Below, piece by piece: positions 26,072 through 34,313 of a stretch of 64,000 bases of DNA (the stretch's first letter is position 1; each line of letters starts with the position of its first letter). This DNA is from Paenibacillus sp. PastM-3 (GTDB lineage Bacteria; Bacillota; Bacilli; Paenibacillales; Paenibacillaceae), in the NCBI RefSeq assembly GCF_029893965.1, contig NZ_JARXXP010000023.1, positions 1 to 64,000 of the forward strand, in the 5' to 3' direction. A model generated the notes under the pieces. The model had not been told where the DNA came from. It saw nothing but the letters and a program-made list of their open reading frames with translations, and made no database searches. A program made the translations under genes and the position numbers.

Positions 26072-26833
26072 TTAGTTGGGATTGTATCCAAAACTCAACA
26101 ACAACTGTTCAGCGGTGGTATTTTGTCTTTCCTGTCCATTTACATCCAGGATAATGTTGCCAGAAGAAAGCATAATAGTACGTGTCCCGAATTCTAATGC
26201 ATCCTTGAGATTATGCGTGATCATAATCGTGCTAATCTGCTCCTTATTCACTATCTCCGCAGTCATCTCCATCACTTTCCTGGCTGTTGAAGGATCGAGC
26301 GCAGCTGTATGTTCATCCAGTAGAAGCAGCTTGGGTTTAACGAGGGTTGCCATCAAAAGAGTGATGGCTTGCCTTTGTCCACCAGAAAGCAGTCCTACCT
26401 TTTGTCTCAAACGATTCTCCAAATCCAAATTGAGTAAAGACAATCGTTCACGGAAGTATAGGACATCTCGATTAGTGATGGCTTTTGTGAGTCCTCTTAC
26501 CTGACCTCTGGAGTAAGCTAAAGCCAGATTCTCTTCAATGGTCAGCTCATAAGCCGTGCCCTTCAATGGATCCTGAAACACTCTCCCCAAATATTTAGCC
26601 CGTTTAAATTCCTTATGATATGTGATATCTGCTGAATCCAACACAATTCTGCCTTCATCGGGTGTTTCAAATCCGGAAATACAATTAAATAAAGTAGACT
26701 TCCCTGAGCCGTTCCCGCCAATAACAGTTACAAATTCTCCTTTTCTTAAACAAAAACTGATATTATCCAGAGCTACCTTTTCATTCGAACTTTTGCTGAA
26801 GAACACTTTTCGTAAATTTTCTATTTTAAGCAT
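26072..26833 (-). CDS. ABC transporter ATP-binding protein, TrpZ-like
   Basis: 253 aa. It has Walker A IGGNGSGKST near 39-48, signature LLSGGQRQ, Walker B LLLLDEHTAALD and the H-loop ITHN. The LDEHTAALDP form is typical of the ATPases paired with ABC_sub_bind (PF04392) binding proteins, the family that includes the streptococcal tryptophan importer TrpXYZ. GGGAGGAG precedes the ATG. It sits 32 bases after the permease gene. Confidence 0.88.
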   Translation of the reverse strand: MLKIENLRKVFFSKSSNEKVALDNISFCLRKGEFVTVIGGNGSGKSTLFNCISGFETPDEGRIVLDSADITYHKEFKRAKYLGRVFQDPLKGTAYELTIEENLALAYSRGQVRGLTKAITNRDVLYFRERLSLLNLDLENRLRQKVGLLSGGQRQAITLLMATLVKPKLLLLDEHTAALDPSTARKVMEMTAEIVNKEQISTIMITHNLKDALEFGTRTIMLSSGNIILDVNGQERQNTTAEQLLLSFGYNPN

Positions 26834-26865
26834 CGTGCTCCTCCCGACTATTCTTCGAGGCCATC

Positions 26866-27753
26866 CTAATAATTGTTGTTTCTTTTCACTTTGCCTCTTG
26901 TTTTATTTAAAACGGGAAGAGATAAGGCCAACGCTACAATTAAGCTTGACATTAATTTCAAATCAGTAGGTGGCATCCCAAGTTGAAGCGCCAACGCAAT
27001 GATGAATCTATAGGTAATAGATCCCACAATAACTGCAGCCATTCTCGCCCAAAGCGAACGATAAACAAGGATAACTTCTCCAATAATTACAGAGGCTAAG
27101 CCTGTGACGATCACACCTACTCCCATTCCAATGTCGACAAAAGACTGGTACTGAGCCAGAATGGCTCCTGATAAAGCTACAAAACCATTTGACAAGGCGA
27201 GACCTGTCCATTTTGTAAGATTCGTATTCACACCAACGGCTCTGGCCATTTGTTCATTGTTTCCAGTCGCTCTTATTGCGAGTCCAAATTTCGTTGTTAA
27301 GAACACTCCCAATAATCTTAATAGGACAGCAGCAATCAGAACTAAAATAACCAGTTTAGAAGTATGTGCGGCATGTGTGCCGTTAAAATAATTGAAAATA
27401 CTTGTTACATTCAACAATGGAATATTCGGTTTGCCGGACAATATCTTGATATTTAGGGAATAAAGAGCTGACATAACGAGAATCCCGGATAGTAGCAACT
27501 CAATTTTCAACTTCACATGAAGAAATGCTGTGAAGCTCCCTGCGATACATCCGAAAATAAAGGCCATGGGCAGGGCATAAAAAGCGTGTCCATAAGTAGT
27601 AAGTACCGCTGACACTGCCGCTCCAGTCACGAAACTTCCATCAACTGTCAAATCAGGCACATTTAAAATCCGAAATGATATAAATAATCCCAGCGACAAT
27701 ACTCCATAAATCAACCCTAGCTCCAATGTCCCAAGTACTAAATTGACCGTCAT
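26866..27753 (-). CDS. ABC transporter permease, TrpY-like (BPD_transp_2)
   Basis: The start was set at ATG 27753 (MTVNLVLGTLELGLIYG), one base after the stop of the binding-protein gene; a TTG at 27765 overlaps that gene. It has about eight hydrophobic segments over 295 aa, of the branched-chain amino acid/ribose permease type. Motifs include LNVPDLTVDGSFVTGAAVSA and GLAIRATGNNEQMARAVGVN, characteristic of the TrpY group. It works with the neighbouring ATPase and lipoprotein. Confidence 0.88.
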   Translation of the reverse strand: MTVNLVLGTLELGLIYGVLSLGLFISFRILNVPDLTVDGSFVTGAAVSAVLTTYGHAFYALPMAFIFGCIAGSFTAFLHVKLKIELLLSGILVMSALYSLNIKILSGKPNIPLLNVTSIFNYFNGTHAAHTSKLVILVLIAAVLLRLLGVFLTTKFGLAIRATGNNEQMARAVGVNTNLTKWTGLALSNGFVALSGAILAQYQSFVDIGMGVGVIVTGLASVIIGEVILVYRSLWARMAAVIVGSITYRFIIALALQLGMPPTDLKLMSSLIVALALSLPVLNKTRGKVKRNNNY

Positions 27754-27754
27754 G

Positions 27755-28774
27755 TCAATTTCCAAAAACTTCAGATGCTTCTTTTAAAACTTCTTCAGGA
27801 ATTTGAATTCCAAGTGTTGTTGCGGTCTGACTGTTCAGATATACATTTAAACTTTTCATGACTTTAATAGGCAGATCTCCTGGCTGTTTTCCATTTAAAA
27901 TTTCAGCAGCCATATCGGCAGTTTCCTGTCCCAAAATCTCATAATTAACCCCATAGGCAGCCAGTCCTCCATCTTTCACCATAGAATCTGCACCCACATA
28001 TAAAGGTATCTTTGCATCAATACACATATTGGATACTACTGGCATCGAAGAAGCGATGGTATTGTCAATTGGAGCGAAAATAGCATCCACTTTTCCCGCT
28101 AAAGACTGTACAGCTTGCGGTACATCCGCAGTAGATGTTACCGTAGCTTCTATCAGCGTAATTTTTTCACTGCTTGTCTTTAAATAGTCTTTCAACTCAT
28201 TTGTGACCAGCAAAGCGGCGGTTTCACCCGAATTGTAGATTAGACCCAATCTCTTAATATCTGGTGTGATTTTAAATGCCAGCTTTAAATTTTGCTCAGC
28301 TGATATGATATCCGATGTACCGGTGATATTCCCGCCCGGATGTTCCAGATTATTCACCAGACCTGCGGATACGGGATCCGTAACGGCCGCAAACAATATC
28401 GGAATCTCTTTAGTCTCCCCAGCAATGGCCTGGGCAGATGGTGTTGCAATGGCAACAATCAGATCATATTTTTCATTTGCAAACTTCTGGGCAATTGTCT
28501 TTAAATTACTTTGATCGCCTTGGGCATTCTGATAATCAATAGCCAGATTACTACCTTCTGTATAACCATTTTCCGATAGCTGTTTGATAAATGATTCCCT
28601 GATATTATTTAACGACGGATGTTCAACAATCTGTAGTATCCCTACTTTCTTCAGATCTTTATGATTTTCTCCCAACGTATCGGAAGAATTACCCGAACAG
28701 CCTCCTATACCGAGTAAGCCGACAACAAGCATGAGCTTCCAACAAATCAATCTTGTTTTTCTCGTAACAATCAC
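27755..28774 (-). CDS. ABC transporter substrate-binding lipoprotein, TrpX-like (PF04392)
   Basis: 339 aa. A signal peptide ends in the lipobox LLGIGGCSGNS (Cys near 26). The mature protein has the ABC_sub_bind layout: VGILQIVEHPSLNNIR, YDLIVAIATPSAQAIA, PILFAAVTDPVSAGLV, GGNITGTSD and PLYVGADSMV. This family binds tryptophan or tyrosine in the characterised streptococcal system. The start GTG 28774 is weakly supported (GGGA is too close), so a few codons are uncertain. It follows the YbaK gene by 18 bases. Confidence 0.88.
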   Translation of the reverse strand: MIVTRKTRLICWKLMLVVGLLGIGGCSGNSSDTLGENHKDLKKVGILQIVEHPSLNNIRESFIKQLSENGYTEGSNLAIDYQNAQGDQSNLKTIAQKFANEKYDLIVAIATPSAQAIAGETKEIPILFAAVTDPVSAGLVNNLEHPGGNITGTSDIISAEQNLKLAFKITPDIKRLGLIYNSGETAALLVTNELKDYLKTSSEKITLIEATVTSTADVPQAVQSLAGKVDAIFAPIDNTIASSMPVVSNMCIDAKIPLYVGADSMVKDGGLAAYGVNYEILGQETADMAAEILNGKQPGDLPIKVMKSLNVYLNSQTATTLGIQIPEEVLKEASEVFGN

Positions 28775-28792
28775 TCCCTGGTGATTCTAGAT

Positions 28793-29236
28793 TTAAATTT
28801 CTGCAATCGGTTGAATTAATTTTTTGAGATCATACGGATTGATTTTCAATGTGCTGAGGGGATTTCCGAGTCCCCCATATACAAAGGGATGCTGTAGCAA
28901 TAATCGATCAAATACATAAGGAATACTCAGGCCAATTAATGGAAGCTCCCCAGGTTTATAACCTGTTTGATCCATGACTTGTTTTTTATTTGCCAATGTC
29001 ACCGAGCTGCAGTGGAGTATCTCCTTCAAGCTGTCCAGATCAGCCCGGCCTCTTGACCCTGAAATGAGCAAAGAATAGAACCCTTTGTCCGTATTGAGGA
29101 TAAGATTAGGCACAGCATAAGCAACATCAAAGTATAAGCTGGCATCACTTAAAGTATAGATAGGTTTGTCGTGATTTAAAATTTCAAAGTCTGCTTTTTT
29201 CTCTGTAAGTAGTTTGGTTAACGCATTCATATCCAC
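28793..29236 (-). CDS. YbaK/EbsC-family aminoacyl-tRNA deacylase-like protein (147 aa)
   Basis: The family hydrolyses wrongly charged aminoacyl-tRNAs in trans (YbaK, ProX, INS domains). Visible features are ALTKLLTEKKADFEIL at the start, a central NLILNTDKGFYSLLISGSRGRADL and the GGLGNPLSTLKINP end, which parallels the family GG(x)nP-type substrate loop. Start is GTG 29236 after GAGAGGGAG. It sits directly after a TrpRS paralogue, which suggests it edits that enzyme's mischarged tRNA-Trp. That pairing is inference. Confidence 0.8.
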   Translation of the reverse strand: MDMNALTKLLTEKKADFEILNHDKPIYTLSDASLYFDVAYAVPNLILNTDKGFYSLLISGSRGRADLDSLKEILHCSSVTLANKKQVMDQTGYKPGELPLIGLSIPYVFDRLLLQHPFVYGGLGNPLSTLKINPYDLKKLIQPIAEI

Positions 29237-29279
29237 ACGAGTATTCTCCCTCTCTTGGATTTAAACAGAGCCTTTTATC

Positions 29280-30218
29280 TTACCGAAAGCCTGCACTGGC
29301 TAAAATTTTTGATTTCCTTAATGCCGCCTGTTCTTCCGCCTTCCGCAGACCATCAAGTAGCACTTGATTCAGATAGTCCGGCTGCTTCAATAAAATGTAA
29401 AATTCATCTCGTATAGGCGAAATTTCTTTTTCCAGGTTTTCAAACAAAATGTTTTTAGCTTCTGGCAGTCTCATCTCCTTTAAACGAATTTTCTCCTTTA
29501 CAGCCTCTAATTCATTACTAGAAAGGCTATGAGATAACAAATCAACGATAGTAGCAAAGGAGTCCGTCTCGCTTACTCCTTGAAGTCCCATTATTTTGCG
29601 GTACAGATCTTCTTCAGATTCAATGATGGATATTGTATTATTAAAAGATTTTGACATTTTCCGACCATCCAGCCCTCGTACCATTTCATTCAAATCCGAG
29701 AAAATAGATTCTGGTTCAATAAGAATATCTCCGTAAACTGCATTGTATTTTTGTGATAATTTATTTATTAACATCAATCCGTTGACATGATCTCTTCCGG
29801 CAAATACCAAATCAGCTCCCATCATCAAGGTGTCAGCAGCCATTAAAGTGGGGTAGAGACAACTTACCAGATCCATATTTCCATTATTGCTTATTTCCAT
29901 TACCTCATTCAGTTCATCCGCTGTTAGTAATGACATAAGTATCAAAGCAATCCAAGCCATTTCTTGGATTTGTGATTGCCTCCATATAACGGATCGTTCC
30001 ACATCCAGTCCGCAAGCCAGATAACAGGCTGTAATTGTTCTGACGTTATCATTCATAATCAATGGGTCTCTAACGTGGGGAATCGCATGCAGATCAGCAA
30101 TTAATTGAAACACGTGATACTCCGTCTGCAAATTCATAAGGGGTTTAATTGAGCCGTAATAATTTCCAATGTGAGGGATCCCGGTCGATCTGATTCCTGT
30201 TAATATAATTTTTTTCAT
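29280..30218 (-). CDS. Tryptophanyl-tRNA synthetase, divergent paralogue
   Basis: 312 aa, class I. The HIGH-type site is STGIPHIGNYYGS near 10-22, LIADLHAI and YPTLMAADTLMMGADLV follow, and the KMSKS loop is intact in GLDGRKMSKSFNNTI. It is shorter and more diverged than the usual housekeeping TrpRS (about 330 aa) and has GRDHVNGL where the housekeeping enzyme has GxDQKQHxE, so amino-acid or tRNA recognition may differ. Lying inside an AT-rich operon with a tryptophan-type importer and a deacylase, it fits a resistance or specialised TrpRS. ATG 30218 follows GGGAGAGGAG. Confidence 0.9.
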   Translation of the reverse strand: MKKIILTGIRSTGIPHIGNYYGSIKPLMNLQTEYHVFQLIADLHAIPHVRDPLIMNDNVRTITACYLACGLDVERSVIWRQSQIQEMAWIALILMSLLTADELNEVMEISNNGNMDLVSCLYPTLMAADTLMMGADLVFAGRDHVNGLMLINKLSQKYNAVYGDILIEPESIFSDLNEMVRGLDGRKMSKSFNNTISIIESEEDLYRKIMGLQGVSETDSFATIVDLLSHSLSSNELEAVKEKIRLKEMRLPEAKNILFENLEKEISPIRDEFYILLKQPDYLNQVLLDGLRKAEEQAALRKSKILASAGFR

Positions 30219-30256
30219 AACTGCTCCTCTCCCAAGCTATTAAGAATCCTGTGCCA

Positions 30257-31807
30257 TCAGCTGCTATACGTCCATACTGAATTGGGAAAAGGTGTTTGCC
30301 AGTTGTAAGTGCTCTGTATACTGTTCAATTCTTTGGTTCTCAAAACAAAAAGTTCTTCAATAATACGCGGGTCAGGAAGGTTTTCAGTTCTATGGTGGGT
30401 TGTAAATAGGGAGTAGCCGGGGATGTCGTTCTTATTAACAATACTGGATCCGAAATTGTCGTACCACTGGGTGCCTGGAAGTAATGTTGCAGATAATGTT
30501 AAGGCTGTATCTAGATAACCTTCCCGGATCATTTGCTTATGACTCTCAATGTCCTGAGTTATAGTCTGTCTTGTTTGGTGAGGAGCGCCAACAATTTCAC
30601 TCGTAAATACGTAGATATTTCCTTCTTCGCGTAATCTCTTTAAGTTATTGAAATGATTGTCATATCTGTTGACCATTGTTTCTGTCGCACTCGAACCCCT
30701 ATTCCAAAATCTAGGATTAAAAGGGATGTACATTCCCGTCAATCGTCCAGTACCGGTCGTATTGTATTCGATGAACAAATTGGTAACATCATCCGTCAAA
30801 AGTTCAAAGTCAATACCTCCGCTGTCTTGCCAGTAAAAATCATATTTTTTCATAACAGCCAATTTTCGAGATAATGCTTTTATTCCTCCAAATATAAATG
30901 CATCATCCTGAACTATCAGTTCCTTGATGCCTGCTTCCTTGAATAGTCTAAGCTGTTCATCAATTAAATCCCAATCCAAAAAACTGACTTTATTATCTTT
31001 TTGCCCCCCGGCAGCGCAAAATTCACACTTTCGGAAACAGCCTTTTGAGAACATAAAATCTATTGATTTCCGCCCAAAAGAAGGATAAGAATACTCCTGG
31101 TCAGCGGGATATTTTGTCTCTTTGATAATATCCATATCCAACAGAGGAAAGTTACTCATTGGCTTAAAACCCTGGTAAATGATCTTATCTTTAACTCTGC
31201 CTTCCACGATATCCTCAAAAATCTCTATCCCATCTCCTATGACTATATAATCCACCCACGGGTTATCCTTGAGAAACTGATGAGGCAAAGCTGAGACATG
31301 GTGCCCGCCATAGATTATCTTTATATTAGGGAATTGATTATGGATAGCTTCACCTGTCTTAATTGCTGCCTTGAGATTCGCAGTGGATATTAAGGATATG
31401 CCCACATAATCAGGTGAAATCCGTCCGACCTCACTTAAAGTCTCCTCTATACTATTACCCGTTCTAGCTATAGTCCTATGAATTTTCCCATTTTGAAAGG
31501 CACTGTATTTATTAACAAACTCTTCAGGGGTATGTGCTTCGAAATATTTATTCTTTTCCTTCCTATACTCCAGAATGGATATATCCAGCGGAGACTCTTG
31601 AAATTGTTCCCCCTCTAACTCGGTTTGAAATAGACTGGTGCGCTTAATTCCATTATTCCGGATTACTTCATCCAAATACCACACAGAATGACCTTTTTGT
31701 TTTAATTTTGATGCAATGTACCATATTCCTAAATAACTACTCGTTCGTATCATTTCCCAAGTAGCATCGGTCTCCAGATAGGGCTTCAAAAAAACAACTT
31801 TAGCCAC
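30257..31807 (-). CDS. B12-binding-type radical SAM enzyme (516 aa)
   Basis: First gene of the operon. The start is GTG 31807 (MAKVVFLKPYLETDATW), behind AAGGAGGAG. The N-terminal half has a B12-binding-like Rossmann domain (PDYVGISLISTANLKAAI ... IIYGGHHVSALPHQF ... VDYIVIGDG). The radical SAM core starts with the cluster motif GCFRKCEFC (CxxxCxxC) near 258-266, after FMFSKG. Class B members methylate unactivated carbons or rearrange substrates; the tryptophan methylase TsrM is one example. The substrate here is unknown. The neighbouring TrpRS and Trp-type importer make a tryptophan-like substrate plausible. Confidence 0.9.
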   Translation of the reverse strand: MAKVVFLKPYLETDATWEMIRTSSYLGIWYIASKLKQKGHSVWYLDEVIRNNGIKRTSLFQTELEGEQFQESPLDISILEYRKEKNKYFEAHTPEEFVNKYSAFQNGKIHRTIARTGNSIEETLSEVGRISPDYVGISLISTANLKAAIKTGEAIHNQFPNIKIIYGGHHVSALPHQFLKDNPWVDYIVIGDGIEIFEDIVEGRVKDKIIYQGFKPMSNFPLLDMDIIKETKYPADQEYSYPSFGRKSIDFMFSKGCFRKCEFCAAGGQKDNKVSFLDWDLIDEQLRLFKEAGIKELIVQDDAFIFGGIKALSRKLAVMKKYDFYWQDSGGIDFELLTDDVTNLFIEYNTTGTGRLTGMYIPFNPRFWNRGSSATETMVNRYDNHFNNLKRLREEGNIYVFTSEIVGAPHQTRQTITQDIESHKQMIREGYLDTALTLSATLLPGTQWYDNFGSSIVNKNDIPGYSLFTTHHRTENLPDPRIIEELFVLRTKELNSIQSTYNWQTPFPNSVWTYSS

Positions 31808-31886
31808 CTAATACTCCTCCTTCTTTTCTGTATATTTCAAGTGAAAAGAATCACATTAAAAACTTGGGTTTATATAGTTCCGTTGT

Positions 31887-31915
31887 AAGTTATTGGTTTA
31901 ATGGTATCACGTCAA
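31887..31915 (-). promoter_or_regulatory. Probable promoter of the tryptophan-related operon
   Basis: On the minus strand TTGACG, 17 bases, then TAACTT lies about 80 bases before the radical SAM start. No T-box or attenuator is evident in the leader. Confidence 0.5.
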
Positions 31916-32043
31916 CGCGCCAAAGTAAATACTTTTATTATAATTATTAGCATTTTTTACCTTTAATTACTTTAATCATCCCCTTCTATCCAACAGCTTA
32001 AAGCTGTGCAGAAATTGCCGCCTTAATTTTCTGATCCAGCTCC

Positions 32044-32291
32044 TCACAGTATCATCTTGATGAATATAAAAAGCAGCAGTGACTGCTCCAGCAGAAAATT
32101 AAGCGGTGTATGCCCGTTCAGCTCCTGTTGAAATACATTCTTCTCCGATACATCCACACCAGTCAGCTCCAACACCTGCCCGGCAAAAACAGCAGAGATT
32201 TCTTCCGTGCTAAGCACTTTAGCCTCATTCTCCCCCTATCCCCGCCCTTGCTACAGCCGGCAACCAGCATACAAAAGCCAAGGAACATCAT
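32044..32291 (-). pseudogene. Frameshifted small lipoprotein gene
   Basis: ATG 32291 follows AAGGAGGATTCTGCGG. The product begins MMFLGFCMLVAGCSKGG, a clear lipoprotein signal with lipobox. Just after, a run of five G (near 32237) shifts the frame. The +1 frame continues ENEAKVLSTEEISAVFAG and QVLELTGVDVSEKNVF, plainly coding-like, to a stop at 32044. One extra G would restore it. A further shift near the end is possible. No family is recognised. Confidence 0.55.
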
Positions 32292-32339
32292 CCGCAGAAT
32301 CCTCCTTGGCATCAGCAGCTTCATGCTTGTATTAATGCT

Positions 32340-32836
32340 TATATCCATTCCCATTCTTCTCCTATTTGTTTTCCGTATAAGTAATTGACGGCTGCATGGT
32401 AAGCTGCCTGGTCGTGATCATGATTGCACTTTATACAATGGATCATGCCGATTTTTCTGTAAAAGCAGCATCTGCTGCATTTTGTGCAATAGAAAATTAC
32501 CCGGCAGCCCAAACTGCGGACTTTTCTCCAAATCTGCTGTACGAAATACAATAGATTGCTTTTCCCACGCAAAAAAAGGCTTTTCTATTGCACATTATGC
32601 AATAGAAAGCCCTCTGTTCTCCATATAGCTGTATTTGGTACACTTAAAAGCCGCCAAACTCTGCATCTGCGCCACATAGCTGTATTCCATACAACTATAT
32701 TTGCAAAATAAGACCAAAACTGAGATTTTCCGGCCGATTAATTGCACAAAATGCAGCTAAAGGGATGACTTGGCGGTGAATGGCCGATTTTAGTTGTACA
32801 AACTGCAGTTAAGCTCACACCACGCCAATTTGTTAA
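32340..32836. repeat. Intergenic region with dispersed palindromic repeats
   Basis: No gene is supported. Several short motifs recur: TTGCACAAAATGCAGCTAA near 32741, TTGTACAAACTGCAGTTAA near 32795, TATTGCACATTATGCAATAG near 32586, and TAGCTGTATTTGGTACACTT near 32626. They resemble those at 19880-20100. Frames of 77 and 92 codons here are made of this repeat material. Confidence 0.55.
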
Positions 32837-33026
32837 CAGCCTGCATTAGTCCGCATCAGCTCGCATTAACCCACATCAGCTCGCATTAGCACGCATCAGC
32901 ACGCATCAGCACGCACCAGTCCGCACCAGCCCACATCAGCTCGCATTAGCACGCACCAGTCCGCACCAGCCCACATCAGCTCGCATTAACCCACATCAGC
33001 TCGCATTAACCCGCATCAGCACCCAT
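32837..33026. repeat. 10-bp minisatellite, 19 units
   Basis: Nineteen consecutive decamers fit YARYNYRCAY, for example CAGCTCGCAT, TAGCACGCAT, CAGTCCGCAC and TAACCCACAT. Higher-order blocks of several units recur, showing repeated duplication. It encodes no protein I can support. Confidence 0.9.
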
Positions 33027-33129
33027 AAGTCAACTTTAGCCGGTGCCTGCCCAGGATCAGAGCTGAAGAACCGGACCTCTCCCAGGCCGGTAAGACTCTA
33101 CTACACCCCGCCAGCATGTTAACCTCCCG

Positions 33130-33248
33130 CCTTCTGCCTTCTGCCTTCTGCCTTCTGCCTTCTGCCTTCTGCCTTCTGCCTTCTGCCTTCTGCCTTCTGC
33201 CTTCTGCCTCCTGCCTTCTGCCTCCCGCCTTCTGCTCCTGCCCTCTGC
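33130..33248. repeat. 7-bp minisatellite (CCTTCTG), 11 perfect units plus variants
   Basis: Eleven perfect CCTTCTG units fill 33130-33206. Variant units (CCTCCTG, CCTCCCG, CCCTCTG) continue to within a few bases of the HAD gene stop codon. The plus-strand frame through it (repeating LLPSAFC) is a repeat artefact. Copy number is likely to vary between strains. Confidence 0.95.
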
Positions 33249-33251
33249 CCC

Positions 33252-34025
33252 CTACAGCAGCCCCACCATCTTCAGCCCTTCGTAAATACCGTCCTCGCTG
33301 ACATGCTTCGTAACATAGGACGCGGCCGCCTTCACTTCTTCCTCCGCGTTGCCCATGGCAATGCCGTGCCCCACGTAGCCGAGCATTTCCACATCATTGA
33401 GCCCGTCGCCGAACGCGTACACATCTTCTTTGTCCACGCCGAGGATTTCGATCATCCGGGCAATGCCATTGGCCTTGGAGCCGTTGCCCGGCAGGACATC
33501 CATTCCCAGCGGGTGCCAGCGGACGAATTTAAGATCCGGATAGGCTTCCTCGTACGCCGCCTGGTTCTCCTGCGGGCAGAAGATAATTGCCTGATAAATC
33601 TCGTTCTGCAAAAAATACTCGGCATCATGCGTCGGAAAAGCCAGCTTCAGCGAGCCTATGCTGGTCAGAATGTTCTCATGCTCGGCTGTATTAACCTTCA
33701 TATCTGTGGCGTCAATGTAAGCAACCGGATGGTCATTTTTTTCAGCGAACAGGGTTAGCTCCTTCAGCACTTCGGTTTCCAGCCGGTTGGTGTAGATTAC
33801 CTTGCCCTCATGGACCACATATTGGCCGTTAAGCGAGACAAAGGAATCGATCCCCAGCTCTTCGCGCAGCTCCTTGAACATATAAGCGCCTCTGCCTGTC
33901 GCAATTGCGACATTATGGCCCCGCCGCTGCAGCTCGGCAATGGCCTCCCTGGTGGAAGCCGGTACGTTCTTATCCTCATCATAAATCGTTCCGTCAATAT
34001 CAAAAAATATGGTCTTCTTAGTCAT
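33252..34025 (-). CDS. HAD-superfamily hydrolase, Cof type (IIB)
   Basis: 257 aa. The nucleophile motif FFDIDGTIYDED (DxDGT, near 7-18), TGRG at motif II, a lysine in the GSKANGI region and the metal-binding FGDGLNDVEML (GDGxND) are all present, with a C2B cap between. Such phosphatases act on sugar phosphates, FMN or similar small molecules. GGAGACTGGAGAG precedes the ATG. The stop is followed at once by the heptamer repeat, which leaves no room for an ordinary terminator. Confidence 0.93.
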   Translation of the reverse strand: MTKKTIFFDIDGTIYDEDKNVPASTREAIAELQRRGHNVAIATGRGAYMFKELREELGIDSFVSLNGQYVVHEGKVIYTNRLETEVLKELTLFAEKNDHPVAYIDATDMKVNTAEHENILTSIGSLKLAFPTHDAEYFLQNEIYQAIIFCPQENQAAYEEAYPDLKFVRWHPLGMDVLPGNGSKANGIARMIEILGVDKEDVYAFGDGLNDVEMLGYVGHGIAMGNAEEEVKAAASYVTKHVSEDGIYEGLKMVGLL

Positions 34026-34199
34026 GGCTCTCCAGTCTCCTTGTGTGGCTCTTTGTATTTATCCTGCCCAAATTGTAGAGGTTTACCGTAACGGGTGCAA
34101 GCTTTCCTTTGCCGGCGGTCGGTTCCGCAAGTAAAATGCGCCTGGCCTCCGGCAGCCTGAATTATGTCCCACCCCCATTATCCTTGATGCAAAATAAAA

Positions 34200-34231
34200 C
34201 AGCGGCAGCCCCATAATAGAGACTGCCGCTG
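34200..34231 (-). terminator. Terminator of the nif operon
   Basis: On the minus strand CAGCGGCAG, loop, CTGCCGCTG, then TTTTATTTT lies about 85 bases after the nifV stop. Confidence 0.85.
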
Positions 34232-34313
34232 CCGATTGGACGTAACTTACGGCTATTCCGTTCATCTTCCTTACCAGATACAGGTTAGTGGAACAGCCGG
34301 ATCACAGACCTGC

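Noticed and set aside
24063..31807. Integrative element carrying the tryptophan-related operon
   Set aside because: Base composition suggests transfer, but I see no integrase, transposase, tRNA junction or direct repeats at its ends, so no mobile element is claimed.
32110..32388. Plus-strand 92-codon frame with a hydrophobic end
   Set aside because: It is the antisense of the decayed lipoprotein signal region, which has a better ribosome site and lipobox on the minus strand.
32837..33026. CRISPR or integrated repeat array
   Set aside because: Ten-base units with no spacers; a plain minisatellite.
33116..33301. Frame reading LLPSAFC repeats
   Set aside because: Produced by the CCTTCTG heptamer array, which has a period of seven and is open by chance in all frames.
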